64,000 nucleotides of DNA from Spirochaeta isovalerica. GTDB lineage: Bacteria; Spirochaetota; Spirochaetia; DSM-2461. Position numbers and translations under genes: made by a program. The notes below the pieces were generated by a model. That model had not been told where the DNA came from. It worked only from the letters and a program-made list of their open reading frames with translations, and did not search any database. Every line of letters begins with the position of its first letter. Position 1 is the first letter of the stretch. Shown one piece after another: positions 35,179 through 45,244 of the stretch. The DNA is taken from NCBI RefSeq assembly GCF_014207565.1, contig NZ_JACHGJ010000002.1, forward strand, positions 434,001 through 498,000, in the 5' to 3' direction.

Positions 35179-36252
35179 ATGAAAAAGTTCACTGCAATTT
35201 TTCTTTCCGCACTGATGGTGCTCATGGCAGCGCCCCTCTTTGCCAATGGTCAGCAGGATGACGGCGTAGCAACTGTCGGTATCGCTATGCCAACACAGTC
35301 TTCCCAGAGATGGATCCAGGACGGGGGATACATGAAGGAGATTCTCGAGGCAAGAGGATATAAAGTCGATCTCCAGTACGCTGAAGACAATATTGACGCT
35401 CAGGTAGCTCAGATCGAAAACATGATCGTAAAAGGCGCCGATGCTCTTGTTATCGCTGCTATAGATGGAGCCGCGCTTTTTAATGTTCTCGAGCAGGCTG
35501 CCCAGAATGATGTTAAAATCATTTCCTACGACAGATTGATCGTCAACTCTCCCCATGTCAGCTACTACGCTACTTTCGACAACTTCAAAGTCGGTGTTAT
35601 TCAGGCTACTTCTCTTGTTGAGGGACTCGATCTCGCTTCCGGTGCCGGTCCTTTCAATATCGAGCTCTTCGCCGGTTCTCCTGACGATACAAATGCTTAC
35701 TACTTTTTCGATGGTGCTATGAGCGTTCTCCAGCCCTACATCGATAAAGGTCAGCTCGTGGTTGTATCCGGTCAGACCGATTTCGATCAGGTCGCTACGC
35801 TCAGATGGGATGGTGTTGTCGCTCAGCAGAGAATGGACAACCTTCTGGCGGCTTTCTACACAGATAAAAATGTCGATGCCGTACTGTCTCCCTATGATGG
35901 ACTTTCCATCGGTATCCTTTCCGCTCTCAAGAGTGTCGGATACGGAAGCGGCAAGCCCATACCGGTCGTTTCCGGACAGGACGCCGAAATTCCTTCTGTA
36001 AAATCGATCCTCGCCGGTGAGCAGTACTCCACTGTTTTTAAAGACACGAGAACTCTCGCCAAGAGAGCTTCCGACATGGTCGACGCTGTTCTTCAGGGAA
36101 CAGAACCTGAAATCAACGACACCAAAACTTATGATAACGGTGTGAAAATTGTTCCTTCTTTCCTCGAAACTCCTGTTTCTGTGGACAAGAGCAATGTTGT
36201 AGAGGCGCTTATCGACACTGGATATTACACAAAAGATCAGATAGGACTGTAA
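35179..36252 (+). CDS. chvE: ChvE-type multiple-monosaccharide-binding protein
   Basis: 357 residues. A signal peptide ends near residue 22 ([11 protein letters not shown]). The mature fold is a type 1 periplasmic-binding protein of the ChvE group ([81 protein letters not shown]). ChvE proteins bind aldoses including arabinose, galactose, xylose and glucose. AAAGGAG precedes the ATG. It is first in an operon with mmsA and mmsB. Co-regulation with the FGGY kinase suggests arabinose or another pentose as a main ligand. Confidence 0.94.
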   Translation: MKKFTAIFLSALMVLMAAPLFANGQQDDGVATVGIAMPTQSSQRWIQDGGYMKEILEARGYKVDLQYAEDNIDAQVAQIENMIVKGADALVIAAIDGAALFNVLEQAAQNDVKIISYDRLIVNSPHVSYYATFDNFKVGVIQATSLVEGLDLASGAGPFNIELFAGSPDDTNAYYFFDGAMSVLQPYIDKGQLVVVSGQTDFDQVATLRWDGVVAQQRMDNLLAAFYTDKNVDAVLSPYDGLSIGILSALKSVGYGSGKPIPVVSGQDAEIPSVKSILAGEQYSTVFKDTRTLAKRASDMVDAVLQGTEPEINDTKTYDNGVKIVPSFLETPVSVDKSNVVEALIDTGYYTKDQIGL

Positions 36253-36267
36253 TACTTTTCAAATTGG

Positions 36268-36297
36268 GATCGGCAGCCCCCTGCGGGGCTGCCGGTC
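36268..36297 (+). other. Intercistronic hairpin between chvE and mmsA
   Basis: A 13-bp stem (36268-36280 with 36285-36297, one G-U pair) and a 4-base loop, very GC-rich, without a T run. It probably stabilises the chvE message or partly ends transcription, so that more binding protein than ATPase is made. Confidence 0.75.
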
Positions 36298-36329
36298 AGG
36301 GAAGAGATGTTAAGGAGATGTAAGGGATT

Positions 36330-37889
36330 ATGGCAAACACGATTCTGGAAATGCGCGATATAACGAAAAAGTTCGCCGGTGTTCCAGCTTTACAGGATGT
36401 CAGCTTTTCCGTACAGGATGATGAGATCCACGCCATTGTGGGGGAGAACGGAGCCGGAAAATCGACACTTATGAAAGTGCTCTCCGGCGTTCATCCCCAC
36501 GGTTCTTTTGACGGGAAGATTTTCGTCAAGGGAGAAGAGTGCAGTTTTAAAACTATCAAGGACAGCGAAAAGCTCGGGATAGTTATTATACATCAGGAGC
36601 TTGCCCTTATCCCCTACCTTTCGATTGCCGAAAATATTTTCCTCGGGAATGAAAAAGCTTCCGGGGGAGTTATTGACTGGAATAAAACTGTAGACGAGGC
36701 CGGTAAACTACTAAAGAAGGTCGGACTCGATGAGAACCCCAATACGCTTATCGGCAATATCGGGGTAGGGAAGCAGCAGCTTGTTGAGATTGCAAAGGCT
36801 CTTTCGAAAGAAGTGAGAATTCTTATTCTCGATGAGCCTACGGCGGCGTTGAATGATGAAGAGTCGGGTAAGCTACTCGACTTACTTAAGGAATTGAAAG
36901 CCGAGGGGATCACTTCGATTCTGATCAGCCATAAACTGAATGAGATTGAGCAGGTGGCCGATAAGATCACGGTTATCCGCGACGGGCGGGTTATTGAGAA
37001 CATGACCCGCGAAGAGGGAGATTTTCACGAAGACCGGATTATTAAAAGCATGGTGGGCCGGGAAATCACCGATAGATGGCCTTCGAGGAACAATGAAGTA
37101 GGAGAAGTGATTTTCCGTGTGGAGGACTGGTCGGTGTACCATCCGCAGCACGAACATAGAAAAATCGTGAACAATGTCAATTTCAATATCCGCAGAGGCG
37201 AAGTCATCGGTTTCGCCGGATTGATGGGAGCCGGCAGGACGGAGATCGCCATGAGCATCTTCGGCAAGTCCTACGGTCAGAAACATACCGGCAGGGTGTA
37301 TAAGAACGGCAGGGAAATCAGAGTGGATTCGGTCAATGACTGCATTGATAACGGTCTTGTCTATTTAACAGAAGATAGAAAGGCATACGGTCTGGTTCTG
37401 ATAAACGATATAAAAAACAATATTTCCCTGGCCAATCTCGGCAAGGTTTCCAAGTTTCAGGTTATCAACCCCAATGAGGAGGTTGTCGAGGCGGAAAAAT
37501 ACCGGAATAAACTGGCAGTCAGGTCCACCGGTCTCGAACAGGTTGTCGAAAGCCTGTCCGGAGGGAATCAGCAGAAAGTCGTTTTGAGCAAATGGCTAAT
37601 GTCCGAACCTGATATCCTGTTGCTGGACGAACCGACCAGAGGTATCGATGTCGGTGCGAAATATGAAATTTATACGATTATCAATGAGCTGGCCGCGGAA
37701 GGTAAAGCGGTGCTGATAATCAGTTCGGAGATGCCCGAGCTTCTGGGCATGTGTGATAGAATATATGTTGTGAACGACGGGGAGATGGCGGGATGCCTGG
37801 ACAGGGGCGAAGCGTCCCAGGAAAGCATCATGAAAACCATCATGACTCATCAGAAAGAGAAAAAATCAGTGAAAAGGAGCAATGGATGA
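36330..37889 (+). CDS. mmsA: Multiple-monosaccharide ABC transporter ATPase (MmsA/GguA)
   Basis: 519 residues with two nucleotide-binding domains. NBD1 has Walker [10 protein letters not shown], a signature-region match [15 protein letters not shown] and Walker [15 protein letters not shown]2 has the degenerate Walker [11 protein letters not shown] typical of this family, signature LSGGNQQKV and Walker [15 protein letters not shown]. It powers the ChvE-dependent importer at the inner face of the membrane. Its stop overlaps the mmsB start by 4 bases (ATGA). Confidence 0.95.
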   Translation: MANTILEMRDITKKFAGVPALQDVSFSVQDDEIHAIVGENGAGKSTLMKVLSGVHPHGSFDGKIFVKGEECSFKTIKDSEKLGIVIIHQELALIPYLSIAENIFLGNEKASGGVIDWNKTVDEAGKLLKKVGLDENPNTLIGNIGVGKQQLVEIAKALSKEVRILILDEPTAALNDEESGKLLDLLKELKAEGITSILISHKLNEIEQVADKITVIRDGRVIENMTREEGDFHEDRIIKSMVGREITDRWPSRNNEVGEVIFRVEDWSVYHPQHEHRKIVNNVNFNIRRGEVIGFAGLMGAGRTEIAMSIFGKSYGQKHTGRVYKNGREIRVDSVNDCIDNGLVYLTEDRKAYGLVLINDIKNNISLANLGKVSKFQVINPNEEVVEAEKYRNKLAVRSTGLEQVVESLSGGNQQKVVLSKWLMSEPDILLLDEPTRGIDVGAKYEIYTIINELAAEGKAVLIISSEMPELLGMCDRIYVVNDGEMAGCLDRGEASQESIMKTIMTHQKEKKSVKRSNG

Positions 37890-39049
37890 ATCAGCTCACG
37901 AATTATTTCAAGAATAATATCCGGCAGAACGGTATGGTTCTCGCCCTTGTCTTTATAATGGTGTTATTCCAGATTTTGACGGGAGGGATTCTTTTCCGGC
38001 CTATGAATGTCAACAATCTGGTTTTGCAGAACGCCTACGTTCTCATTTTGGCTACAGGTATGCTGCTGGCCATTCTGACCGGGAATATCGATCTCTCTGT
38101 CGGTTCGGTTGTCGCCTTTGTCGGAGCTGTTTCGGCTGTTATGATGGTGAATTGGGGCGTTCCCGTATGGCTGACAATCATTTCCGCCCTTATCGTAGGA
38201 ATGGCCGTCGGAGCCTTTCACGGTTATTTTATTGCCTATATGCGCATCCCCGCCTTTATCGTAACTCTAGCCGGTATGCTTATCTGGCGGGGGTTGACAA
38301 TGGTTATTCTTAAAGGGCAGACCCTGTCTCCTTTTGAGAAGAGCTTTCAGGCCATGTCGGCCGGTTATCTTCCCGGCCGGGATATCACAATCGGCGGATT
38401 AAATGTCATTTCACTTCTGGCCGGTCTGGTTATTTCCCTGGTTTTTGCCGCTATGGTGTTTAAGTCCCGGAAAAACAAGGCAAAATACGGCTTTGAAGTT
38501 ATCCCCATGTGGCTCGAATTGTTCAAAATTGCCATTGTAATCATAGCAATCAATCTTCTTACCTTCAGTCTTGCGGCCTACAATGGAATTCCCATAGTTC
38601 TGATCCTGCTTATCGGTATGATCGGCATCTATACTTTTATTACCCAGAGAACCATTTTCGGACGGCATGTCTATGCCCTGGGGGGAAATGAAAAAGCGGC
38701 GAAACTGTCGGGCGTCAAAACCAAACGGGTTATGTTTCTGGTTTACACGAATATGGGACTCTTATCAGCTCTGGCCGGTCTTGTCGTGGCAGGACGGCTT
38801 AATGCGGCGACTCCCAAAGCGGGAACCATGTTCGAACTCGATGCCATCGCTTCCTGTTTCATCGGGGGAGCTTCCGCTTCCGGCGGTATCGGCACGGTCA
38901 TCGGCGCCATCGTCGGAGGCCTTGTAATGGGTGTTTTGAACAACGGTATGTCCATTATGGGTGTCAGCGTCGACTGGCAGCAGGCGATTAAGGGGCTGGT
39001 TCTTCTCGGAGCCGTTTTCTTTGATGTTGTAGCCAAGAAAAAAAGTTAA
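37886..39049 (+). CDS. mmsB: Multiple-monosaccharide ABC transporter permease (MmsB/GguB)
   Basis: About 387 residues with roughly 10 membrane helices, longer than RbsC as expected for GguB. The family loops are present ([18 protein letters not shown] split at the membrane, [36 protein letters not shown]). The ATG at 37886 overlaps the mmsA stop and has AAAGGAG upstream; a longer frame beginning at 37793 would lie inside mmsA and is rejected. Last gene of the transporter operon. Confidence 0.94.
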   Translation: MNQLTNYFKNNIRQNGMVLALVFIMVLFQILTGGILFRPMNVNNLVLQNAYVLILATGMLLAILTGNIDLSVGSVVAFVGAVSAVMMVNWGVPVWLTIISALIVGMAVGAFHGYFIAYMRIPAFIVTLAGMLIWRGLTMVILKGQTLSPFEKSFQAMSAGYLPGRDITIGGLNVISLLAGLVISLVFAAMVFKSRKNKAKYGFEVIPMWLELFKIAIVIIAINLLTFSLAAYNGIPIVLILLIGMIGIYTFITQRTIFGRHVYALGGNEKAAKLSGVKTKRVMFLVYTNMGLLSALAGLVVAGRLNAATPKAGTMFELDAIASCFIGGASASGGIGTVIGAIVGGLVMGVLNNGMSIMGVSVDWQQAIKGLVLLGAVFFDVVAKKKS

Positions 39050-39089
39050 AGCGAGTAAAGCAAATTACTCTTTTTTAATTATTCCTGTA

Positions 39090-39130
39090 CCGTCCGCAAG
39101 AGTCTCCTTTCTCCTGCGGGCGGTTTTTTT
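39090..39130 (+). terminator. Intrinsic terminator after mmsB
   Basis: A 9-bp stem (39090-39098 with 39115-39123, one G-U pair) followed by seven T. It sits between converging genes. Confidence 0.85.
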
Positions 39131-39131
39131 G

Positions 39132-39794
39132 TCAGCTGAGGGGCCTGATTCTCACATCTATTCCGGTATCTTTCATAAGTTGAACAAGCTCGTCAGTATC
39201 AGTCTCGCCATAGTGATAAGGATAGAGTATTTCAGGTTTGAAAGCTGTCGCCCCATCGGCCACCTGCTCCGGCGTCATGGTATAGGGGAGGTTCATGGGA
39301 AGGAAAGCTATATTTATGTTTTCCAGCGCTTTCATCTCTTCCGTGTTTTCTGTATCTCCGGCAATGTATATTCTCGTTTTTCCGCAGTTCAGAATATAGC
39401 CGTTTCCCATGCCCCGGGGATGGTAGGGTTTCTCAAAATTGTAAGCCGGAACAGCTTCTATCTTTATATTTTTGAAATTGGTAGTATCTCCATTACCCAT
39501 GGTTGTGATTGAATCGAATCTGTCTTTCAGCAGTCCGCCGCAGATTCCGGTGGTGATTATTTCCGTATCTTTCCTGACTACGGCCTGTATGGCTTCGCTG
39601 TCCAGATGATCCTGATGTTCATGGGTTATCAATATGAGGTCTGCATCGGGAAGGGCCCTGTAATCAGCCAGAGCAGCCCAGGGGTCGATATGAATGGTTG
39701 TGTCGTTGTATTGAATAATCAGTGTTCCATGGCCGATGAACGTCAAAGCGATTTTTCCATCAGGTCCGTCTATTGTATCTGTAACAAAATCCAT
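39132..39794 (-). CDS. UlaG-like metallo-beta-lactamase-fold hydrolase
   Basis: 220 residues. The metal-binding motif THEHQDHLD is at residues about 57-65, with further ligands in YIAGDTENTEEM and YPYHYGETD. The short length and the GHGTLIIQ start match the UPF0173/UlaG-like metal-dependent hydrolases. The substrate is unknown; some relatives open lactones. It follows the histidine kinase gene on the same strand after 55 bases and converges on mmsB. Confidence 0.85.
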   Translation of the reverse strand: MDFVTDTIDGPDGKIALTFIGHGTLIIQYNDTTIHIDPWAALADYRALPDADLILITHEHQDHLDSEAIQAVVRKDTEIITTGICGGLLKDRFDSITTMGNGDTTNFKNIKIEAVPAYNFEKPYHPRGMGNGYILNCGKTRIYIAGDTENTEEMKALENINIAFLPMNLPYTMTPEQVADGATAFKPEILYPYHYGETDTDELVQLMKDTGIDVRIRPLS

Positions 39795-39849
39795 ATAATC
39801 CTCCAGAATGTTTTTTGCCTGACAGGTCCGTTACATTTTAAACGATATT

Positions 39850-41439
39850 TTATAACATTGCAGGAAAATGAATATTCAGATTGGTGCCGTTCGTTTCATC
39901 CGTAGTAAAATCGAGTGTAGCGCCGATTACAGAGGCGGCTATCCTCGCACTGTACGTCCCCAGTCCTGTTCCGTTTTTCTTGCTGCTGGTAACGTATTTC
40001 TCAAAGAAAGTGTTCCGTATGCTGTGGGGAATAACGCCTCCATTGTGAATTGTTACAGTATAGCCTTCGCCGCTTTTGACTGAAATGGTAATAGAGTCAT
40101 TTCGCGGTGATGCTTCGAGGGCGTTTTTCATAAGATTGGAAAAGATCATATAGAGGAGGGTGTGTTCGCTTGACAGTTGAAACTCTTTCCTGTCTGTGTG
40201 TAATACAAAAGTGCATTCCTTCTCCAAAGCCTGAAGGTTCAACTCTCCCATAATGTCCCTGATTATGGAAAGAACATCCACTTTTTGAAAGGCAGGCTCA
40301 TAAGTTCCCGATTCAATCTTATATAGAATCAGAGACTGGTTGATGAGGTTGAGCATATTCTTTCCGGAATTCGATATTATCCGGAGGTAATCCCGGCTTT
40401 CACGGCTGATCGATTCATCTTGCAGCAGAAGACGGGTAAACCCGATGATGGAGTTCAGCGGAGTTTTCAGATCATGACGCATGACCCCTTCCATATCTTC
40501 CTTGAATATTTCCAGTTGCTTCATCGATGTCAGATCTGTAAAACTCTCAATGTACCGGATATCTGTATCGGACGATCCTTTCACTTCCAGTCTGTGGCGT
40601 TCGATGATTCGTTTTTCACCCTTTCCTGTCACTATGACGGTTTCGTTTTCTTTCAGGTTTTTTCCGCTGAACAACGGGTTGTTGTCTTCTTTCTCCGGAT
40701 TTAGTATGTCTGCCGTTTTTCCGGCTATTTCATCCTGTTTGTAGCCGGTGATCAATTCAGCCATTTCATTGACATCGACGATTCTTTTACTGCTGTCAAT
40801 TGAGTAAATGGCGACCGGGCTTTTTCTGAAAAGAAATTCCGCGTATTCCTTGGCTTTTTTCAGTTCTTCCGTCCGGGAGTTCACTTCCTTTTCCAGATCG
40901 TCCCTGTTTCTGGTCAATTCTTTTATATAGAGTTTATGAACCCATATATTGAGCGATGTGTATATGGAGATCAGAATCAGAGTGAAGAGGGAAATGGGAA
41001 ACATGTCGGGACTGTAATCCCCGGGGTTTTCTTTGAAAAGGAAGAGAAACACAAAGGACAGCAAAGCGATTAGAATAATGGCATAGGCATACCGATCCTC
41101 CATAAAGAAATAGGACCCGGTTATCAGGACCGCGAGGTAAAGTGTCTGATATTCATAGAAATCGCCGGTCAAGATCTGGAAAGCTATGACAATGGTGAAG
41201 GATATGAAAAAAACGGATGAGAGGAATTTGCTGTAGGAGAACAGAAGGAGAACAACGAAAAGAACTGTTACAATTACCGACGCGATATAGAGAGGATTGA
41301 TTGATTGATCGCCTTCCACAACATTTTTTACTGTGAGGACAATTCCTATAGTGATAATGCTTATGCTGATGGACAGCATAGCTATCACTCTTATTCGTTC
41401 GGCGGGATCCTTAAGAATGGAACGCAATCTTTCTCTCAT
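39850..41439 (-). CDS. Membrane PAS histidine kinase
   Basis: 529 residues. Six or seven membrane helices (about 18-180) are followed by a coiled coil (185-205), a PAS domain (about 205-320; KSPVAIYSIDSSKRIVDV), a HisKA box with the phospho-acceptor in MRHDLKTPLNSIIGF (about 330) and an HATPase domain with N-box NALEAS and G2 box GTGLGTYS. The membrane part has no large periplasmic domain, so it may sense a membrane-linked signal. No response regulator adjoins. It lies 33 bases after the S66 peptidase gene. Confidence 0.9.
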   Translation of the reverse strand: MRERLRSILKDPAERIRVIAMLSISISIITIGIVLTVKNVVEGDQSINPLYIASVIVTVLFVVLLLFSYSKFLSSVFFISFTIVIAFQILTGDFYEYQTLYLAVLITGSYFFMEDRYAYAIILIALLSFVFLFLFKENPGDYSPDMFPISLFTLILISIYTSLNIWVHKLYIKELTRNRDDLEKEVNSRTEELKKAKEYAEFLFRKSPVAIYSIDSSKRIVDVNEMAELITGYKQDEIAGKTADILNPEKEDNNPLFSGKNLKENETVIVTGKGEKRIIERHRLEVKGSSDTDIRYIESFTDLTSMKQLEIFKEDMEGVMRHDLKTPLNSIIGFTRLLLQDESISRESRDYLRIISNSGKNMLNLINQSLILYKIESGTYEPAFQKVDVLSIIRDIMGELNLQALEKECTFVLHTDRKEFQLSSEHTLLYMIFSNLMKNALEASPRNDSITISVKSGEGYTVTIHNGGVIPHSIRNTFFEKYVTSSKKNGTGLGTYSARIAASVIGATLDFTTDETNGTNLNIHFPAML

Positions 41440-41472
41440 ATGCTTATATTTTATTCAAAGGCAGACCTCATT

Positions 41473-42501
41473 TCAATTAAAAGGCGATTCAGACAGTAGC
41501 AGTTTTTCCGCCGCCGGATCGATTTGGAGAACCGTTCCAAGAGGCAGTATGATCTGAGGATCCGTGTGGCCGAAGCTCATATTCGAAATAATATTGAGGT
41601 CCTCCCGGCCGAACTCTCCCTTTACGACGGATATAATTGTCTCATCCAGTTCTTTTTTCTTTTTATCGGAAAAATCTCTGGCCCTGCCGAACAACAGGCC
41701 TTCGATTTTATCATAAACACCCATAACGCCGTAGTTTCTGAGCCAGTACCGGACATAGTCCACGGACGGGTTGTCTTCCGATGTCTCGAAAAAGAGTATT
41801 TTCCCTTCCCAGAAAGAGGGTTCGGGCCAGAATTCCGTGCCTTTGAGCATTTCCAGCACTTCGATGCATCCGCCCCAGAGAGTTCCCGAAGATTTTTTTT
41901 CTCCCTGAAGCCAGCGCATACCCTCATCGGTTACCGGAGGAATAATTTTTCCTGCATTCTCTTCGCACCATGGCAGGTAGCCGTCGGAGTAGGAGGGAAA
42001 ATGGGGGAGTTCGAGGGTTGACCACTCATCGAAGAGAAATTTCTCCAGATAACGGCGGTATTCGGGAGGGAAAGACCCCAGTTGGGAAAACCCCGCCATG
42101 ACCGCCGGTCCGTTGAATATGACCAACCCCTTCTGATTGAGATAGGATGTATAACCTGTTGTATCGGAATAACCCATAAACAGTTTGGGATTGTTTAGAA
42201 TGATGTCTGTGTCGAGGTACCGGAGAACTCTTGCCGAATCATCCCCGCCGATGGATGTGATAATACCTTTCACCTCTCTATCGGCAAAAGCTTTATTGAT
42301 GTCCTGCGCGCGCAGTTCCGGGTTCCTGTGCAGTTCGTCGGCGGACATTCTGGCGGTAGGATATTCCTTTATGCGGAAACCCATTTCTTTCAGGTTTTCA
42401 AGACCTTTATCAAAAATATAGGGATAGAGGCCAGGTCCTCCCCAGGATGGAGATATGACGGCTATGGTGTCGTCTTTTTTCAGTCTTTCAGGTTTGAGCA
42501 T
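41473..42501 (-). CDS. S66-family peptidase (LD-carboxypeptidase/MccF-like)
   Basis: 342 residues of the serine peptidase S66 family. Catalytic residues are visible: nucleophile Ser in LFMGYSDTTGY (about 113), Glu in FFETSEDNP (about 240) and His in MSFGHTDPQ (about 312). The N-terminal IAVISPSWGG is the family start. Members cut LD-bonds in recycled murein peptides or detoxify microcin C-like nucleotide-peptides; no signal peptide is present, so it acts in the cytoplasm. Which role applies here cannot be told. Its start codon abuts the terminator of the FGGY kinase gene. Confidence 0.9.
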   Translation of the reverse strand: MLKPERLKKDDTIAVISPSWGGPGLYPYIFDKGLENLKEMGFRIKEYPTARMSADELHRNPELRAQDINKAFADREVKGIITSIGGDDSARVLRYLDTDIILNNPKLFMGYSDTTGYTSYLNQKGLVIFNGPAVMAGFSQLGSFPPEYRRYLEKFLFDEWSTLELPHFPSYSDGYLPWCEENAGKIIPPVTDEGMRWLQGEKKSSGTLWGGCIEVLEMLKGTEFWPEPSFWEGKILFFETSEDNPSVDYVRYWLRNYGVMGVYDKIEGLLFGRARDFSDKKKKELDETIISVVKGEFGREDLNIISNMSFGHTDPQIILPLGTVLQIDPAAEKLLLSESPFN

Positions 42502-42505
42502 AAAA

Positions 42506-42541
42506 AATCCCCCTTGCGGTAATGTACACCGAAGAGGGATT
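42506..42541 (-). terminator. Terminator after the FGGY kinase gene
   Basis: Stem AATCCC/GGGATT with a secondary CGG/CCG pairing inside; on the minus strand the stem leads into TTTTTT. It overlaps the leader of the S66 peptidase gene. Confidence 0.65.
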
Positions 42542-42544
42542 ATT

Positions 42545-44137
42545 TTAAAGACTTTCCACCGCAGCCCTTTCCACGGCCAGTCCTTTGTGGTATCTCTCGA
42601 AGTAGGCGTTAAAGCCCTTTACATCTTCGGGGTCCGGTTTCAGGGCTGTTCCCATGGAACCGGCAAAGACTTTATCAAGGTATTCCGACAAGCTCTCTCC
42701 TGTTTTTTTCTCTGCCATAAAAGCAGCCAGCAGGGCTATTCCCCAGGCACCGCCTTCTCCTGCCGTTTCCAGTTGGGATACGGGGGTATTGAGCGCTGCG
42801 GCCATGATTCTCTGACCGACAACCGGTGTTTTAAAGAAACCGCCGTGTCCGCGGATTTCGTCTACCTGAACGCCTTCCCGTTCCGTGAGAATATCCACTC
42901 CCGTCTTCAGGGCACAGATAGAGCTGTAGAGATTGGCCCTGAGGAAGTTTTCCAGCGAAAAACGGCTGTCGGGGTTGCGGACAAAGAGGGGTCTTCCTTC
43001 GGTAAATCCCGTAATGTGTTCTCCGGATAGATAACCGATTGACAGCAGTCCGCCGCAATCCGGCGCCCCTTCCAGAGCTTTATTCATCATTTTTTCATAG
43101 AGGGTGTCGGTATCGAAACCGGCTCCCATAAGTCTGGCTCCATCGGCGAGAACCGAGACCCAGGCATTGAAATCGGAGGTGCAGTTATTGGAATGGGCCA
43201 TAGCCACGGGCGAACCGTCGGGGGTTGTCACCAGATCGATTTCGTGGTGGACATCCTTCAGATCCTCTTCCAGGACGATCATGGCAAAGGTCGACGTTCC
43301 GGCCGACACATTTCCCGTTCTTTTTGTAATGCTGTTTGTGGCGACCATGCCGGTTCCCGCATCTCCTTCGGGAGGACAGAGGGGCGCGCCCGGTTCCAGA
43401 TCTCCCGTCGGGTCGAGCCACAGGGCTCCGGCTTCCGTTAAGGTTCCCGCTTCTTCACCCGCGGTCAGAACTTCAGGGAGGATATCGAGAAGTTTCCATC
43501 CCGTATTGAACTCCTGTGCTTTTCTGTCGAATTTTTCCACAAGATCTCCGCGGAATTGAAGAGTCTTACTGTCGAGGGAGAACATTCCCGACGCTTCCCC
43601 GGCACCCACAACCTTGCGTCCTGTCAGTTTCCAGTGGACATAACCCGAAAGGGTTGTGAGTATGCCTATTTCGGGAATGTGTTCTTCCTTATTGAGCATC
43701 GCCTGGTAGAGGTGGGCCATACTCCATCTCTGGGGGATAGGGTAATGGAAAAGTTCGGTCAGTTCCTCTGAAGCCTGTCCCGTAATATTGTTCCGCCAGG
43801 TCCGGAAGGGAACCAGAAGCCTGTCCTCTTTATCAAAAACAAGGTATCCGTGCATCATGGCGCTTATGCCCATGGCTTTTACGGCTTTCAGCTCAACGCC
43901 GTACTTGTCTTTTACATCTCTCTTCAGATCGCGGTACGCCTCTCTCAGACCCGTTTCCACTTCATCCATGGAATAGGTCCATATGCCGTCGACCAGAGAA
44001 TTCTCCCAGCCGTACCCGCCTGCTGCAACAGGCGCTTTTTCATCATCTATCAGAACGGCTTTGATTCTCGTCGATCCCAGCTCGATGCCGACCATAGCCT
44101 GACCGGATTTGATAATTTCCATAGGATTTTTGCTCAT
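42545..44137 (-). CDS. FGGY-family sugar kinase, candidate L-ribulokinase
   Basis: 530 residues of the FGGY carbohydrate kinase family. The N-terminal ATPase-fold motif is VGIELGSTRIKAVLID, the substrate side includes AMGISAMMHGYL and FRTWRNN, the second domain has GNVSAGTSTFAMIV, and the C-terminal GETAGEGGAWGIALLAAF-like stretch (split ETAGEGGAWG) is the FGGY signature region. The length is near ribulokinases, but the sequence is not the classical AraB type; as I recall, clostridia and Thermotoga use a divergent ribulokinase (AraK) of similar make-up. It is downstream of its LacI regulator in one operon, and that regulator's site also precedes chvE. With araA and araD lacking an araB neighbour, phosphorylation of ribulose is the best inference; xylulose is the alternative. 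Confidence 0.82.
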   Translation of the reverse strand: MSKNPMEIIKSGQAMVGIELGSTRIKAVLIDDEKAPVAAGGYGWENSLVDGIWTYSMDEVETGLREAYRDLKRDVKDKYGVELKAVKAMGISAMMHGYLVFDKEDRLLVPFRTWRNNITGQASEELTELFHYPIPQRWSMAHLYQAMLNKEEHIPEIGILTTLSGYVHWKLTGRKVVGAGEASGMFSLDSKTLQFRGDLVEKFDRKAQEFNTGWKLLDILPEVLTAGEEAGTLTEAGALWLDPTGDLEPGAPLCPPEGDAGTGMVATNSITKRTGNVSAGTSTFAMIVLEEDLKDVHHEIDLVTTPDGSPVAMAHSNNCTSDFNAWVSVLADGARLMGAGFDTDTLYEKMMNKALEGAPDCGGLLSIGYLSGEHITGFTEGRPLFVRNPDSRFSLENFLRANLYSSICALKTGVDILTEREGVQVDEIRGHGGFFKTPVVGQRIMAAALNTPVSQLETAGEGGAWGIALLAAFMAEKKTGESLSEYLDKVFAGSMGTALKPDPEDVKGFNAYFERYHKGLAVERAAVESL

Positions 44138-44165
44138 AAGAACCTCCAGTTACTCTAGTGCGTTT

Positions 44166-45182
44166 TTACTCATAGGAATTGATATTCTCCCGGCAGAGGA
44201 TTTCAATGGGGAGCTTTATATTATAGGGAATCTCTTCCTGCAGAATCGTGCATTTTATCAAATTTTCAAGAGCCAGTTCCCCCTGCTTCCAGGGCTGCTG
44301 ATTTATAAGGAAATCGATCTGGCCGGCCTTCAGCTGACGGGTGTTGGCTTCCACCTGGTCGAAACCTATGATCTTTACATTATCCGGCAACCGCTCGGCG
44401 AAAAAGTGAACCGATGAATTGGGTACGAAAAGCCCGGTCAGATCTTTGTGATCCTTCAGAATCTGCCGCGCGGTGATTTCGAATTCATCTCTTTTGTTCT
44501 CCGGAGGAAGGAAGTAGGAACTGATATCCATGGAGGTGTGCTCTTTCATATAGTCCTTGAATCCCAGAGCTCTTGTATTGATATGATAATCTTCCAGGTT
44601 TACTTCTATTACGGCAATGGACCCCTTGTCTCCTGTCAGAATATGCATCAGCTTTCCAGCTGTCCTTCCGCTTTCATAGGAATCCTGCCCGATACAGGAA
44701 AGACGGGGAAATTCGGGAAGATCGGAATTGAAAAACACCACTTTGCAGTTTTCCGGTATGCTGTCCCGGAATTTCATGGTTTCCTCTGCCAGGATCGGGG
44801 CGATCAGAAGTCCCGAAGGGCTGGCGGCTATGGCCGAATCAAGCTGTTTTATATAATCATCGGGGGAATAACGATCAAAAAAATAAAAGCGGGTATCGAG
44901 CTTGAAATAGCTGAGTTTTTCACTGGCTTCACGGATTCCTTCGCCGATCATTCCCCAGAAACTGTCGTTCTGGTGAGGATGGGGGATCAGTACGGCCAGA
45001 AGGGTTTTGCGGGAGTTGGAAAGCTGGCTGGCAACGATATTCCGCCGGTATCCTTCCTTTTCCATTATGGAGAGAATCCTGCTTTTCGTCTTCTCTGAAA
45101 CCCGGCCTCTGTCATGAATGACCCTGTCGACCGTGCCGATGGAAACACCGGCCTGTTCTGCAATTTCCTTGATTGTAATCAT
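44166..45182 (-). CDS. LacI-family regulator of the kinase and ChvE operons
   Basis: About 339 residues from ATG 45182 (an in-frame TTG at 45188 adds two). The LacI helix-turn-helix opens the protein (TIKEIAEQAGVSIGTVDRVIH), followed by the hinge and a periplasmic-binding-like domain (about 60-335; TLLAVLIPHPHQND, SCIGQDSYESGRTAG, TGLFVPNSSVHFFAE, VKIIGFDQVEANTRQL). Its promoter and operator are well placed for autorepression, and the FGGY kinase follows after 28 bases. Confidence 0.92.
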   Translation of the reverse strand: MITIKEIAEQAGVSIGTVDRVIHDRGRVSEKTKSRILSIMEKEGYRRNIVASQLSNSRKTLLAVLIPHPHQNDSFWGMIGEGIREASEKLSYFKLDTRFYFFDRYSPDDYIKQLDSAIAASPSGLLIAPILAEETMKFRDSIPENCKVVFFNSDLPEFPRLSCIGQDSYESGRTAGKLMHILTGDKGSIAVIEVNLEDYHINTRALGFKDYMKEHTSMDISSYFLPPENKRDEFEITARQILKDHKDLTGLFVPNSSVHFFAERLPDNVKIIGFDQVEANTRQLKAGQIDFLINQQPWKQGELALENLIKCTILQEEIPYNIKLPIEILCRENINSYE

Positions 45183-45196
45183 TCTCAAACCACACT

Positions 45197-45208
45197 TGCG
45201 TTAACGTA
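45197..45208. promoter_or_regulatory. LacI-type operator upstream of lacI-FGGY kinase
   Basis: TGCGTTAACGTA, one base different from the perfect palindrome at 35034-35045 and with matching flanks. It abuts the predicted transcription start near 45209. Confidence 0.82.
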
Positions 45209-45215
45209 CACATTC

Positions 45216-45244
45216 AGAGTATGGCACTTTATGGGAATTGTCAA
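45216..45244 (-). promoter_or_regulatory. Promoter of the lacI-FGGY kinase operon
   Basis: On the minus strand: TTGACA (45244-45239), a 17-bp spacer and TACTCT (45221-45216). The -35 overlaps the stop codon of the chemoreceptor gene. Confidence 0.65.
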
